A stretch of 64,000 bases of DNA from the NCBI GenBank assembly GCA_023853785.1, contig JAJIRX010000924.1:19624-83623 (forward strand), given 5' to 3'. The DNA is from Psilocybe azurescens. Taxonomy: Eukaryota; Basidiomycota; Agaricomycetes; Agaricales; Agrocybaceae. This document shows positions 1 through 10,621 of this stretch, piece after piece; the stretch's first letter is position 1; each line of letters starts with the position of its first letter. Under the pieces are notes generated by a model, which searched no databases, had not been told where the DNA came from, and saw only the letters and a program-made list of their open reading frames with translations. The position numbers and the translations under genes are program-made.

Positions 1-60
1 CTCAGGTAGAGGAACTAAAACTGAACCAAAAGGAAATCGGCAGAGAACTGATACAAAATA
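1..60 (-). pseudogene. Relic exon fragment of the multipass membrane protein family
   Basis: Bases 1-60 match 28959-29018, an internal exon of the membrane protein gene at 28369-29934, with a few substitutions and small indels. The match stops abruptly at about base 60, where the sequence joins a block otherwise found upstream of the other membrane-protein copy (23627 onward). The rest of the gene may lie left of the window, but the 5' part is missing, so this is a truncated copy. Confidence 0.7.
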
Positions 61-300
61 TTGTTAGTTAAGAGCTGAGCGCTGAGGTGGCGTTGCTCGG
101 CGTTCAATTCGGCATCTCAGACCTTGAACCTACTTACCTTGTACCTACCGTATTCACAAGTACCCCTTCACTTTTCATTCATTGTATGATGATATCCTAG
201 CCATACTTGTACGGGTGAGAGTGGATAAAGGCCAACTCGAATATTGAAGTGTTTGGCATATGTCCTAGCTTCAACAACCTATTTCTGTGGACTATACGTA
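61..300. repeat. Duplicated flanking block carrying the empty MITE target site
   Basis: This block matches 23627-23712 and then 25034-25140. In the second copy the two halves are separated by 1.3 kb of inverted-repeat element. Here the junction reads CACAAGTACCCCTTCAC with a single TA at 161-162, which is the unoccupied insertion site. No gene is evident from 61 to about 850. Confidence 0.8.
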
Positions 301-852
301 GCGGCAACAATGGTTGCCCTCCATCGCATCCAACCAGGAGCCGATTGTGGGTTCACGATTGTCCGAGCTACGGGTATATGCCATCTGGTATGCGCCCTCA
401 CTTTAATTTGATGACTCACACCCAATCTCACGATGCTGTAGAGTCTCTCGTACTATCCATTGGCCCACGTATTCACTCGATCGTCGCCCTTCTCATGCGC
501 TCAATTTTTCCAGCACCAACCTGAAGCGAACCCTGCATCTTCGATTTGTTGCTTCCTGCACCTATGCTCGAAAATATAGCGAATGAATCAACGGCGATGC
601 TATAGGAACAGTCAGTAGCAAAATTACTGTACATTCTGTCACTGATCCATTCATCGTAGGGCGAAAAATGTTTTAGACTTCGCTCACAATCCTCCTCCCC
701 TCGGCCGCCGAGATATTTCAAAATAGTCATGTTTATTTCTTAAACACCGACTCAGTGACCCGTGGAATTAAAGCTCTGCTGGTCGTATCTGAGCAATCAG
801 CTACTCTTCGTTAGGCCTTCAGTCCCAGGCTGCATCTACATAAGCTGATATC

Positions 853-1121
853 ACAACTCTCTAGGCAATCTTTCGATCTAAATAGATTCGTCCGGGTGAG
901 ATTTACCCTGGTGCCTTTGTCTCCCATCAGTGCTGCTCACAATCTGCTGTTGATCACGACCTCATCGGGCATCATAGAACCGAACGTCCATTCACCTTCT
1001 TCTCGGGGCCACATCACCTAAGTTCCCTTGCAGCTGACCAGACTGTCGTATGCGATACATCAATATTCGTACAGTCATAATGACTATATGTACAAGGTGT
1101 GAATACATAATCCGGGAATCC
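853..1121 (-). repeat. 3'-flank repeat block, copy 1 (downstream of SWW1)
   Basis: About 270 bases immediately downstream of the SWW1 stop codon are strongly conserved with 6451-6718 and 30797-31061, in the same position after the stop codons of SWW3 and SWW8. It is probably the shared 3' UTR plus terminator region, copied together with the CCLIM-type tail. No reading frame is kept in all three copies, so I do not call a protein. Confidence 0.7.
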
Positions 1122-2993
1122 TTACATAATCAAACAGCAGCATGACCCCTTGGCTGCATTTCTCTTTGCCTCTTCCTCCGCTCTTCTCTCTCTTGCCTCT
1201 TCGTCCTTTCTCCTCGCCTCTTCCTCTCTCCTTGCCTCTTCCTCTCTCCTTGCCTCTTCCTCTCTCCTTGCCTCTTCCTCTCTCCTTGCCGCTCTCCTTG
1301 CCTCTTCCTCTCTCCTTGCCTCTTCCTCTCTCCTTGCCGCTCTCCTTGCCTCTTCCTCTCTCCTTGCCTCTTCCTCTCTCCTTGCCTCTTCCTCTCTCCT
1401 TGCCGCTCTCCTTGCCTCTTCCTCTCTCCTTGCTCTCCTTGCCTCTTCCTCTCTCCTTGCCTCTTCCTCTCTCCTGTCCTCTTCCTCTCTACTTGGCTCT
1501 TCCTCGCTCCCTGTCTCTTCCTCGCTCCCTGGCTCTTCCTCGCTCCTATCTCCTTGGCTCTTCCTCTCTCCTTGCCTCCTCCCTCCTTGCTTCCTCCTTG
1601 ATCCTGGCCTCTTCCTTGTTTCTCTCCTTGCCTCTTTCCCGCTCGTCTCCTCTGGCCTCTTCCTTGTTTCTCTCATCTTCCTCTTCCTTGTTTCTCTCTT
1701 TGTCTCTTTCCTGCTCTCTTCCTGTCGCCTCCTTGTTTCTCTCCTTGGCTCTTCCTCTCTCCTTGCCGCTCTCCTTGGCTCTTCCTCTCTCCTCTCCTCT
1801 TCCTCTCTCCTTGCCTCTTCCTCTCTCCTTGCCTCCTCCTCTCTCCTTGCCTCCTCCTCTCTCCTTGCCTCTTCCTCTCTCCTCCTCTCCTCCTCTTGCC
1901 TCCGTTCCTCCGTTCCATCTGCTTTTACTCCCTGTCTCTCCTCTGACCTCTGCCTTTCAACTGCTGCTGCTTCCCAGATGCTCTTCTCATCCGTTGATCG
2001 CTGTTTTTCGGCGACTTTCCTATCATCGTTACGAGGGAGAGCCTTTTGTGATTTCGAATCCGGAACTGAGCTCGAAAACGTCGGGATAATCGTCCTGAAC
2101 TCGCTCCATCTACAAAATCGGGTCTTCAATATTTGATCTACAATCAAATAAGATTTCTGACCTTGAGTCTATAATCACTGTAACTGTCCTTCAAGCTTGT
2201 CCATTTCAGAACAGCTGCGTCCATTCCTAACTTGGTGGTCTTCTTTGCCAGACTCTGTATCTTGTTGGCTTGATACGATTCCTCCATGTCTTTCTCGGTC
2301 CACCAAGAGATATACCACTCCATGAGACGTTCAAAGTCTCCAAGGACAGACAGATTTGTCTGTAACACTACAGAGCCGGCCTTGGAATATATCACGAGTT
2401 TTCTCTGAAAACAATCTACGGCTTACCTGTGTATTCATCTACTTTATCTGCAGCTTGATGCACATCAGGATTCCCCTGCTCGATACGGCTCAGGGCCTGG
2501 TTTTAACATGCAACATTAGAACATAGCAATAGCGATGTAGTGAGTGACTATAACCTACGGCCTTTATTCCCATTCCAACATTGTGAAATCCCTCCAATGC
2601 TTTCTGTGCATGTTTTTACCCTCCTTCGAAATGTTAATCATTTCAGCTATGTAGCCATCGCGCTCAGCTTGGCTGATTTTTGACCATTCCTTTTTCGTTA
2701 TTGTTAGGCCTTCCTCCGCGGTCGTGTACCCATCTTCGGCCGATTTCAGTGCGTCGTTATATGCCACCACGTAATTTGCAACTTGTTTGCGCGTTTCTTC
2801 CGCTAGTTCAGGTCTGAAGGCCGTTACTCTTGAATCAATACTTATTTTCCTCGATTTATAATGTTGACATACAAAGCGCTACCGGCACTGATCGTACGTT
2901 CGTTCCACTCACGAATAAGTCCCAAAATGAGCGTGTTGACACTTCAACGGCCTTGAGGTCAGGCAGCGAGTCGTGTTGCAAAGCAGTTGACAT
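1122..2993 (-). CDS. SWW1: helical-bundle family protein with E/R/K rod and CaaX end
   Basis: Family of unknown function. The start ATG at 2993-2991 opens MSTALQHDSL, matching SWW9. Exon 2 (about 2790-2565) is a helical segment with AEDGYTTAEEGL. A later exon (about 2390-2165) carries WYISWWTEKDM and ends KWTSLKDSYSDYRLKV before an intron. The tail exon begins like SWW9 (VQDDYPDVFE), then switches to a B-type tail rich in ARREEE hexapeptides. This should form a long charged single alpha helix. It ends CCCLIM: CLIM is a CaaX box with X = Met, expected to be farnesylated, and the two preceding Cys are candidate palmitoylation sites. The rod and the CaaX end share one open frame. A one-base shift is needed at the chimeric junction near 2040. 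The family is recognised by within-window comparison only. Confidence 0.7.
1185..1890. repeat. 18-bp coding minisatellite in the SWW1 tail
   Basis: Tandem 18-bp units (CTTGCCTCTTCCTCTCTC on the plus strand), with variant units carrying an extra GCTCTC-type insert, cover most of the tail exon. On the minus strand each unit encodes ARREEE. Length changes by multiples of three preserve frame and would lengthen or shorten the predicted helix. The long open frames on the plus strand (Leu/Ser/Pro only) are antisense shadows of this composition. Confidence 0.85.
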
Positions 2994-3334
2994 GGTTGGA
3001 AGCAGTTAAATGGGGTCAATTGAAGTTGATGCATTTAGAGGCTTCAATTCGGAACATCTTATAATAGAGATCGATGAGGTTACCACGTGTACATTTTCAC
3101 ATTTTCAATGGTCATAACTGCTGCTTCTAGGCTAATCGATGCAATACATAAACGTGCCATCATGAACCATCCATGCCACAATTGAAACATCAGATTATGA
3201 ATGGATCGCTTCGCAATCTATCAGGACTTGCAGTAGAAGGCGAGGCTTTTACTCAACAGAACTGTATAGATATGACGTAGAAACGGTATACAAAGACGTG
3301 TTGCAGAGGCATCGATCAATTCTGTCTATGGCAC

Positions 3335-4621
3335 CTATTTCTTCTTCCCATGCCTTACAGTGGCCACCTGAGATTCAGGCGTGGTGATGCGTCTGCAGCT
3401 CTCGAAAGCTTGTAGGATGCTATCCCTCTTGGTTGTAATGTTTGATCTGCTTGCCAGGGTCCTGGTGGCAAAAGCGATCGGCGCGAAAAGCATTGCACTT
3501 GGATCAATGTCCGGAAGTCTCCTTGAGTCATAGTTTGAATTATCAGAATCTTTTGGGAGGTCCAGATGGATGTCATGTCTTCCAAGTGTGCCGTCTTTAA
3601 CCCAGTTGGATCAACGGACGGGGGCCTCCTTGACTCATGCTTTGAATTATCAGAATCCGTTTGCGATGGCTGGGTGACTTTGAGGTCGTCCAGGTGTGCT
3701 TTCTTCAACTGCATTTTGAAGTCTGGATTGGTAGCTTGAATCAACCCTATCTGTTGAACCCTGCCGTCAGCAGAGGTGATGGATATGTACAAGGCGACAC
3801 CGAACCTTGTACGTGTAGAGAACATATTCCTGACGTAATTCTTTCCATTTCTGTAAAACATCTAGATTCCGAATTGCATTATACTTGATTACGACGCTGC
3901 TTTGGCGCGTAGCTTGGGACCCATGGCCCATATGCACTATAGTCCACCAAGAAACGTACGTGGAGATACAGAGGGAGAAGCGTTCGAGAACGGATACACC
4001 CTCTTCAAATTCTTTCAACTGTTTCTCACCTGCAATTGTAATATAATAATAGTTAGTAATGTTCGGCAAATGTGAAATACATTACAAACTGGATGAAGCA
4101 GTCTCATATGTACTCAGGGATTGCTGTTTCCTAGCGTCCCGAACAAGCTATACAGAAGAACGTCAAATGAGGCCACCGACGCAAATAAGTATTAACCAAA
4201 CCTGCCCAACTATCACCCGCACATTTCTAAATTTAGCCAGTGCCTTTTTGCGTTTTCTGCTGCTTGTTGTGCCGTACCAGCCAGTTCTTCAAGATACTCT
4301 TGACGCTGCATCTCATCACTCGAGTCAATGAATTTTGCAAGAGCTATTACGTCTTCGCAGAAGCTGAACCCATCTTGAGCAGCCGTGATACTGAAGTCAA
4401 TGGCCTGTACGTAGGAGAGGGCTTGAATTCTTATTGGCTTGAATATTGGGAGGCTCCTAGAAGATATATGAGATATGTCTGGAGACCTGAAATTTAAATG
4501 CTTACGGCTGTTCAGAGAAACACCAGGGCCGCAGAAGCTTGTAGACATGCGATGTTGAGTCCGCCAGTTCGCGAAGACGAAGGCTAGCCGGAGCATCCAG
4601 AACAACTTCTATGTGTTCCAT
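3335..4621 (-). CDS. SWW2: helical-bundle family protein, basic C-terminus
   Basis: Paralog of SWW10 and SWW7 with the same intron positions. Start at 4621 (MEHIEVVLDAPASLRLRELA), with exon 1 ending in LLRPWCFSEQ. Exon 2 (about 4445-4215) has AIDFSITAAQDGF and DSSDEMQRQEYLEEL. A WW exon (about 4030-3825) has TYVSWWTIVHM and ends KWKELRQEYVLYTYKV. The tail begins IQATNPDFKMQLKKAH, holds Ser/Thr/Asp-rich segments and ends HGKKK without a CaaX box. Compared with SWW7, one base is lost in an A-run in exon 2 near 4245, breaking the frame, and the tail also needs a frame change to reach the shared basic end. This is either assembly error or a decaying copy. Confidence 0.6.
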
Positions 4622-5455
4622 GTATGTCAGGGAGAATACAAGCTATTGAAAGTCGTAGACGTTTTCCGATAGTGTCCACAACGATTGGAGGGAATCAAGC
4701 GGGGACTCACCAAGTGCTCAGTGGTATCATGTATCATGCAATTAACAGCGGTAGTCGGAACGGTAGTGAGTGTCGCATGTCTCCAACAAAAACACGCAGA
4801 CCGCATGTCTGCGGAGAACTTAGTATATTTCAGGACTAGTAGGCCATGCTTGAACGACATGTACGACAGCAGCAAGGTGCCACTGCGCAGTGGGATTCAA
4901 CCACTTGATGATGGTGGTGAGGTACAAATTATTTTTACTGTCATCTGCTCAATACATTAGGGTCAGATCATGCCCGGTGAGGCTCCAAGAAGCATTGGGA
5001 CAAATGGGCTGATTCCAGATACACGTGTATATCATTTCAGTGGCACGATGACGCACTTGCAATGAAAAACACAAGATGACTTGAATCTAAGAGTCTCGCA
5101 TAGCACATAGACCATTCAATGAAGGTGAGCGCCAAAGGCTGAAACAGTAGAACTCCATACCCATGACTCGTATGTATGGCCTGAGAAAAGATAATAGCGA
5201 ACGAAGTGTGAAATGAACTTCGCTGTAAATTAACTGTTCATGTAGTGGCGTCAGCAATTTACGCAATTCTTAGTGATCTGGCGATCATGAATTTCCTCTC
5301 AAACGCCAACGTATTTCAACATGTTGGAAAAATTGAAAAGCCTATGTGAGCATATCGCCACAGAAGCGTTCTAATTTGTCGATCTGCTGGACTGCATGAA
5401 CTTAATCTCACGGTTAATGTGAAGCTGGCCTACTAGTTTATCAAAAAAAAATACT
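4622..5455. repeat. Upstream flank shared with the SWW10 flank
   Basis: No gene is supported here. Segments around 4860-4930 and 5000-5240 resemble 37440-37500 and 37590-37860, so the duplicated unit containing SWW1-SWW2 and SWW9-SWW10 extends into this flank. The remaining bases look like unconstrained intergenic sequence. Confidence 0.55.
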
Positions 5456-5464
5456 TACTTGCCG

Positions 5465-5884
5465 TCAGACCCATTTCTGGCGGATGGAGTCCTCACTGAG
5501 TCGGACCTTAAGGAGGCCGGGAATTTCTTGCAGCTGATCTTGTGCCTTGTTATTATCGTTCTGGAACCTTCCCACAGTGACATAGTCCTTGTCAACTTCA
5601 ATATCAAAGATTCCCTCGCTCTCATAAACCCAAAGAGCACAGGTGAGACCAAACTTGTGGCCAGCGTGGTAGACAAAGCGTTCATTGGAGGAATTGTTAT
5701 TATTTTCTTCATGATCAGTATCATCAACGCCATCTGTGAGCTCGGTATGGGCATGCTTCGACAGGTAGGCCTCTTCATTTCCTTGTTCTGGTTCATCCGC
5801 ATTGGTGACATCAGCAAACTTGCGACGGAGAGACGTTGCCTCTGAGCGAACAGCGTTTCTCTCGATTTTGAACCGGCGAGCAAT
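5465..5884 (-). CDS. Hypothetical protein, 3' exon
   Basis: A minus-strand frame of about 140 codons starts at a splice-acceptor-like TTTTTTAG (5885-5892) and ends at a TGA (5465-5467). It encodes an acidic Asn/Asp-rich stretch followed by a more ordered segment with YHAGHKFGLTCALWVYESEG and IEVDKDYVTVGRFQN. A possible 36-nt upstream exon lies near 5950-5985. I do not recognise the family. The competing minus-strand frame over the same bases is Met/Ser/Leu-rich and looks like a shadow. Its place between two SWW genes and beside a candidate MITE suggests it may be a gene remnant. Confidence 0.4.
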   Translation of the reverse strand: MARRFKIERNAVRSEATSLRRKFADVTNADEPEQGNEEAYLSKHAHTELTDGVDDTDHEENNNNSSNERFVYHAGHKFGLTCALWVYESEGIFDIEVDKDYVTVGRFQNDNNKAQDQLQEIPGLLKVRLSEDSIRQKWV

Positions 5885-6021
5885 CTAAAAAACGCGATCA
5901 CATGACTGTGCAATCTCTCAGAGAGACTCATTCACATACATTTATAGAGATCTGCTGGGGATGTCTGCGCGTTACACCTGCATGCAAAAACCTAGAAATA
6001 TTTGAAATTCCAGCTCGGTGC

Positions 6022-6383
6022 ACCTTTGTTTGTATAAACAACCGTTTTTGGTATCATGGCAGGTCATGCCTCACGTTGGAAGTCCTCTTTTGGTGGTGCG
6101 TCGGGAAGTGTGGAGCAATAGAAGTTCCACCCACCGGAGAGGCCGCACACCATGTAATTTTAGTAGTAGATATCCTTTAAATCAAACAGCCATGGAGGCA
6201 TACCAGTATATTCCAGAGGACCAAACAGAGCTTATGTTAACTATGTGCCTGCGAGGGACGAAGTGAACGACATTGTGGAAGCAATGGGGGTGGACCGAAC
6301 GGTAAAAGAAACTGGAGATATGTTTGGAGCGGTTGTACTACCGTGATCGGCTACCAAAAGCGGTTGTTTATACAAACAAAGGC
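6022..6383. mobile_element. Candidate MITE with about 32-bp terminal inverted repeats
   Basis: Bases 6022-6053 and the reverse complement of 6352-6383 agree at about 30 of 32 positions (both contain TTTGTTTGTATAAACAACCG). The 360-bp interior has no credible coding capacity. I could not identify a clean target-site duplication, so the ends and superfamily are uncertain. Part of the terminal repeat is itself near-palindromic, which slightly weakens the case. Confidence 0.45.
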
Positions 6384-6450
6384 GCAGCTTTAAGAGGGGG
6401 AAGATTCTCTGAGTTCTCAATGCTCCCAGGCTGTATCAACATAAGTTGAA

Positions 6451-6718
6451 TTACGACTCTCTAGGCAATCTTTCAATCCAAATAGATTCGTTCAGCCGAG
6501 ATTTACCCTGGTGCCTTTGTCTCCCTTCAGTGCTGCTCACAACCCGCTGTTGATCATGATCTCGTCGGTCATCATAGAGCCGAACGTTCATCCAACTTCT
6601 TCTCGGGGCCACATCACCTAAGTTCCCTTGCAGCTGACCAGACTGTCGTGTGCGATACATCAGTATTCGTACAGTTATAATGACTATACAAGCCTGCGAA
6701 TACATAATCCGGGAATCT
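6451..6718 (-). repeat. 3'-flank repeat block, copy 2 (downstream of SWW3)
   Basis: Second copy of the block at 853-1121, closest to the third copy at 30797-31061. It directly follows the SWW3 stop codon and is probably 3' UTR. An 84-codon minus-strand frame exists here but is not kept in copy 1. Confidence 0.7.
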
Positions 6719-9081
6719 TTACATAATCAAACAGCAGCAACTACTTTCCTCGACCGTCTCCGTGGCTGGTTTTTCTTGCTCTTTCGCCATTGCCTTCTTT
6801 AACTGCCTCTCTTTCGCCCTCTGGGTCTCTTCTCTCTTTTTCCTTTCCTCCTCGTTTCTCTCTTTCACTCTCATCGCCTCCACCTCTTCCTCCACTCTTC
6901 TGCTCTCCTCCCTCCTCTTTTCTTCTCTCCTCCTTTCCTCCTCTCTTCTCTCTCCCGCCTCTTCCTCCGCTCTCCGAATCTCCTCTCCTCTCTTTTCCTC
7001 CTCCATCTTCCTCTCCTCCTGTATTCTCCGAATTACCTCCTCTTTCCTCCTTCTCTCATCTCTCCTCTCCTCCTCTCTCATAGCTTCTGCCTCTTCCTCC
7101 GCTCTTTGAAGCTCTTCTCTCCTCTTCCTCTCTCTTTGCATGTCTTCTGCTTCTTCCTTCGCTCTACGGATCTCCTGGCCCCTCGCCTCCTCTCTCCCTC
7201 GCCTCTTCCTCTCTTCTCGCCTCCTCTCTTCTCGCCTCCTCTCTTCTCGCCTCCTCTCTCCTCGCCTCTTCTCCCCTCCTCGCCTCCGCTGCTACCTTCT
7301 CTCTCCTTGCTTCCTCTCTCTCGCCTCCTCTCTCCTCGCCTCCTCTCTCCTCACCTCTTCTCTCCTCGCCTCCAGCTCCTCTTTCCTCCTCTCCTCCTTC
7401 CTCCTCTCCTCCTCCCTCCTTGCCTCCAATGCTTTCTCCTCTCCTCTCCTCTCCTCTCTTCTCCGCTCCTCTTCTCTCTTATTTTCTTCTTCCCTCGCCT
7501 CCGCTGCTTCCCTCTCTCTCCTCATCTCCTCTCTCTTCGTCTCCAACTCCTCCTCCTTCCTCCTCTCCTCCTTTCTCCTCTCCTCCTTCCTCCTTTCTTC
7601 CTCCTTCCTTGCCTCCGATGCTTCCTCCTCTCTTTTCCCTCTCCTCTCTCCTCCGCTCTTCCTCTCTCTTATTTTTCTTCTTCCCTCCTCGCCTCCGCTG
7701 CTTCCTTCTCTCTCCTCTTTTTTCTCCTCTTCCTCTCTCTTCATTTCTTCCCTCTCTTGGCCGCCGCTTCCTTCTCTCTTCTTGCGTTCCTTTAACTTCG
7801 CTTTCTCTTCCTGCTCTTCCTTAGCCCTTTGCCTCGCAGCTAATCTCGTGCTTTCCTCCACTCTTTGCCTCTCCTTCTCTTGCATAGCCGCTTCCTCGTC
7901 TTCCCCTGCTTTTTCTCTCTGTCTCTCCTCTGACCTCTGCCTTTCGACTGCTACAGCTTCCCGGATTCTTTTCTCTTCCTTTGATCGCTGTTCTTCCATG
8001 GCTTTCAACACAAGCATGGCAGTATCACGAAAACCCGAAATGCGGTGAATGTCATTCGTCGTATTCTTCATAGAATTCCCCTGTTGCGGTGTCCCTGGCG
8101 TGCCTTTTGTGTCCATACCACGCGCAAACTTGAACATATCTGCATATTGATCCTGTCGTAACGCCATCTGGTTGCAACAAAACAGGGAAAAGAAAATCAG
8201 CTGTTAGATTGTCGGTCTTCCTTGAAAGAGGACGCCGTTTACCTCGCTTACGTAGTGCGCGCAATCGTCCTTCAGCTTTTGCCACTCCATGAGAATTGCT
8301 TTTCTTCGTAGCTCGCCTCCGTCGCTCGCGAATACCTCCACGTTACGTTCTTGGTGAATAGCTTTCATAGCGGTCGTATTCCACCAATTGATATACCAGT
8401 TCACCCATTCTTGAAACTCTTCGAGTAGGGCCAGATTTTTTCAAGAACTGTCGATAATAATGTTAGTCGCTTTCAACATTTGTAAAGTCGACCAAATTTT
8501 GCACACCTGTGATGTCGGCTCGGGGAGCCTTCGAATTTTGCTCGTCAGAGTTGATGTCCTCGATCGTCTGCTATTCGTTAGAGCACGTTGTTGATAACGA
8601 ATTTGGGGTGCTCACTTGAATAAGTTTTTTCCTGACATTTCGTATATCGTCTAGAGCCGCCTTCGATTTCTCCCTGCCTTGACTAGCGATCACCTTCATC
8701 TGTTCAATATAAGAGTTGCGCTCGTGGTCGCTGATACTGGGCGTGATGGCGACTGTATACGAAAAACCACTTGACGCGAAATCAAACCCATCTTGCACTG
8801 CGCTCAATCCTCTATCGAATGCGACGACGTATTGGTTGACCAGAGTATGTGTTATAACAACAGAATTGGGCCTAAAGTACAGCAGCAGTCAGTTTGACTT
8901 TTTCATGCACGATCTAAATAAACTTACAAAGGACGCGCAGTGAAGTCGGTCGCAACCCGCCAAGCGTCAAGAGTTTTGAGAAATGAATCTGTCGATTTTT
9001 GAAGCGTTAAAAATACTGATGATGTTTTTCGATTTGAGTAAATTCTGCTGAGGTCTCATGGGCTTGTGGATCCTCCGCCAT
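6719..9081 (-). CDS. SWW3: helical-bundle family protein with E/R/K rod and CaaX end
   Basis: Close paralog of SWW8. The start at 9081 opens MAEDPQAHE. Exon 1 has five T where SWW8 has six (about 9024-9028), creating an early stop unless this is an assembly error. Exon 2 (about 8830-8620) has AVQDGFDFASSGF and SDHERNSYIEQMK. The WW exon (about 8450-8235) has WYINWWNTTAM and ends EWQKLKDDCAHYVSEV. The tail exon starts RQDQYADMFKFARGMDTKGT, then becomes a long Glu/Arg/Lys-rich helix. The frame breaks near 7290-7310, but the final part (7141-6719) resumes the helix and ends SSCCCLIM, a CaaX box preceded by two further Cys. Membrane attachment is inferred from the motif. Confidence 0.65.
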
Positions 9082-10621
9082 TGATGATTTTTCCAGGGGC
9101 ATTCGAGACACAAGTCCAGTGCGCACGTCATTATCATACTTCTCGTTCTGAGCTGATGGAGAGCCCTCCAATGTCACTGGATCAAGTTGTGCCAGCTTTC
9201 CTAGTATAGGCAGAATGGAACCATCACGAGTCCCTGAAGTGTGTCGGACATCGTTCATCGTATTCTTCCTAGAAGTCCCCTTTCGTGGTGCCCCTGGCGT
9301 GCCTTTTGCGTCCATGTCACGCGCAAAGTTGAACACATTTGTATATTGATCTCTCTTCGCCTCCTCTCTCTTCGCCTCCTGCTCCTCCTCTTTCCTCCTC
9401 TCCTGCTCCCTCCTGCTCCCCTGCTCCCTCCTCCTTTCCTCCTCTTTCCTCCTCTCCTCTCTCCTAGCGTCTGTCTCTATGCACTCCTCTTTTTCTCTTT
9501 CTCCTCCCGTTTTTGTTTTCGTTCTCCTTTCTTCCTCTTTTCTCCTTTCGTCCTTTTCCTCGTCCTCTGCCTCCTTCGTGCCGATTTCCTCCTCCATTCT
9601 GTTCTGTGCCTCTTCCTTCCTTCCTTCCTTCTGCTCCTCCTTCCCTCTTTTTCTCCTTCCCGCTCCCGCCTTCTCACCTCTCCTCTTCTGCGGCAATTTA
9701 AGTCCCATAAACGATAGTGTTGAAGACCTGATGGGATACGAATCCTCGAGTTTGGCTACCTGCATATACGAGTACAGTGTATTAATTCCGTAAATAGGAT
9801 CAATTAACAAATCAAAAACACACCATCGAATTGTAATCAGCAAATTGTTTGCGAAGAAGCTCCCATTGCTCAACACTTTGCGTAAGGATTGATTCATCAA
9901 ATGCCGATATTGACCTAGTACTCGGTTCTACCTGTGTTTCGATTTTGATCCAATCCCACCACTGAGCCAAGGCAGATGCTTCTTTTCCAAATCTCTCCAA
10001 AAGATCGAGTCCTCCGCGAAGTTCTTCGAGGGCACGCTCTGTTGTTGCTCTACGGTTTTGTGTAATCCAAGATTTATACAAACCACCGCGACTGCTCCCC
10101 ACAGCGCGCATGTTCTCGGTGGACTTGGTGGTAAGCTGGAAATTGAATAAGTAAAACATGGAAACAAGTATAACGAATGAACTTGAGTGCTGATTAAACA
10201 TACCTCAAATATTCTCACTCGAACGTCTCTGAGTGCTTCATGGGTCTGTTTGGCTTCGTCATGGGCTTTCTTGGCCATTTCGAATGTTCCCTTTAGATAG
10301 GTGGCACGATCGTCTAGAGACATAGAATTCACATTCCTCGCAAATTCGATGATATCCACAGTCGCCGTATAACCAAGCCGAGCAGCCTCAACTCCTAGCT
10401 TCACAGCTTCCATAAACTTCGTGGCCTGCTGTGAAATTTCTAGAGCAATGGAAGATGTACTTTTGTGGATCAGAGTCGGAAAACATCAACTCTACAGATA
10501 CATACTACCTATGTCGTAGCCCTATTAACGGGGTAAGCAATGCGAATGCCCTTTGTGTTGATTCTGAGAAGGCTTTGAAGTCGAACGCGCCTGGCGTTCC
10601 TCGTATGATGTAATCGGACAT
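9007..10621 (-). CDS. SWW4: helical-bundle family protein with fused, chimeric tail
   Basis: Nearest paralog is SWW11. The start at 10621 opens MSDYIIRGTPGAFDFKAFSE. Exon 2 (about 10413-10205) has AARLGYTATVDIIEFARNVN. Exon 3 (about 10130-9830) has RRATTERALEELRGGLDLLE, ALAQWWDWIKI and QWELLRKQFADYNSMV. The tail begins VAKLEDSYPI, becomes charged and helical, then passes in frame into DQYTNVFNFARDMDAKGT, a module that starts the tail exons of SWW3 and SWW8. It continues without a stop into the SWW3 first exon and ends at 9007. This looks like a gene fusion by unequal exchange, so the native C-terminus is unclear. Confidence 0.6.

Noticed and set aside
1185..1890. CRISPR-like array from the regular 18-bp repeat
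   Set aside because: There are no unique spacers, the unit is coding and in frame, and the host is a eukaryote.
1142..2136. Long plus-strand Leu/Ser/Pro open frames of over 300 codons
   Set aside because: They are antisense to the ARREEE repeat exon and consist almost only of Leu, Ser and Pro. The minus strand has the family domain, introns and CaaX end.
6451..6705. 84-codon frame in the 3'-flank repeat block as a conserved small protein
   Set aside because: The frame is not preserved in the copy at 853-1121, although the DNA is conserved. 3' UTR is a better reading.
7106..8048. Plus-strand Ser/Leu-rich frames over the SWW3 tail, and the equivalent at 31115-32648
   Set aside because: Antisense shadows of the E/R/K-coding tract, where CT-rich composition removes stops in several frames.
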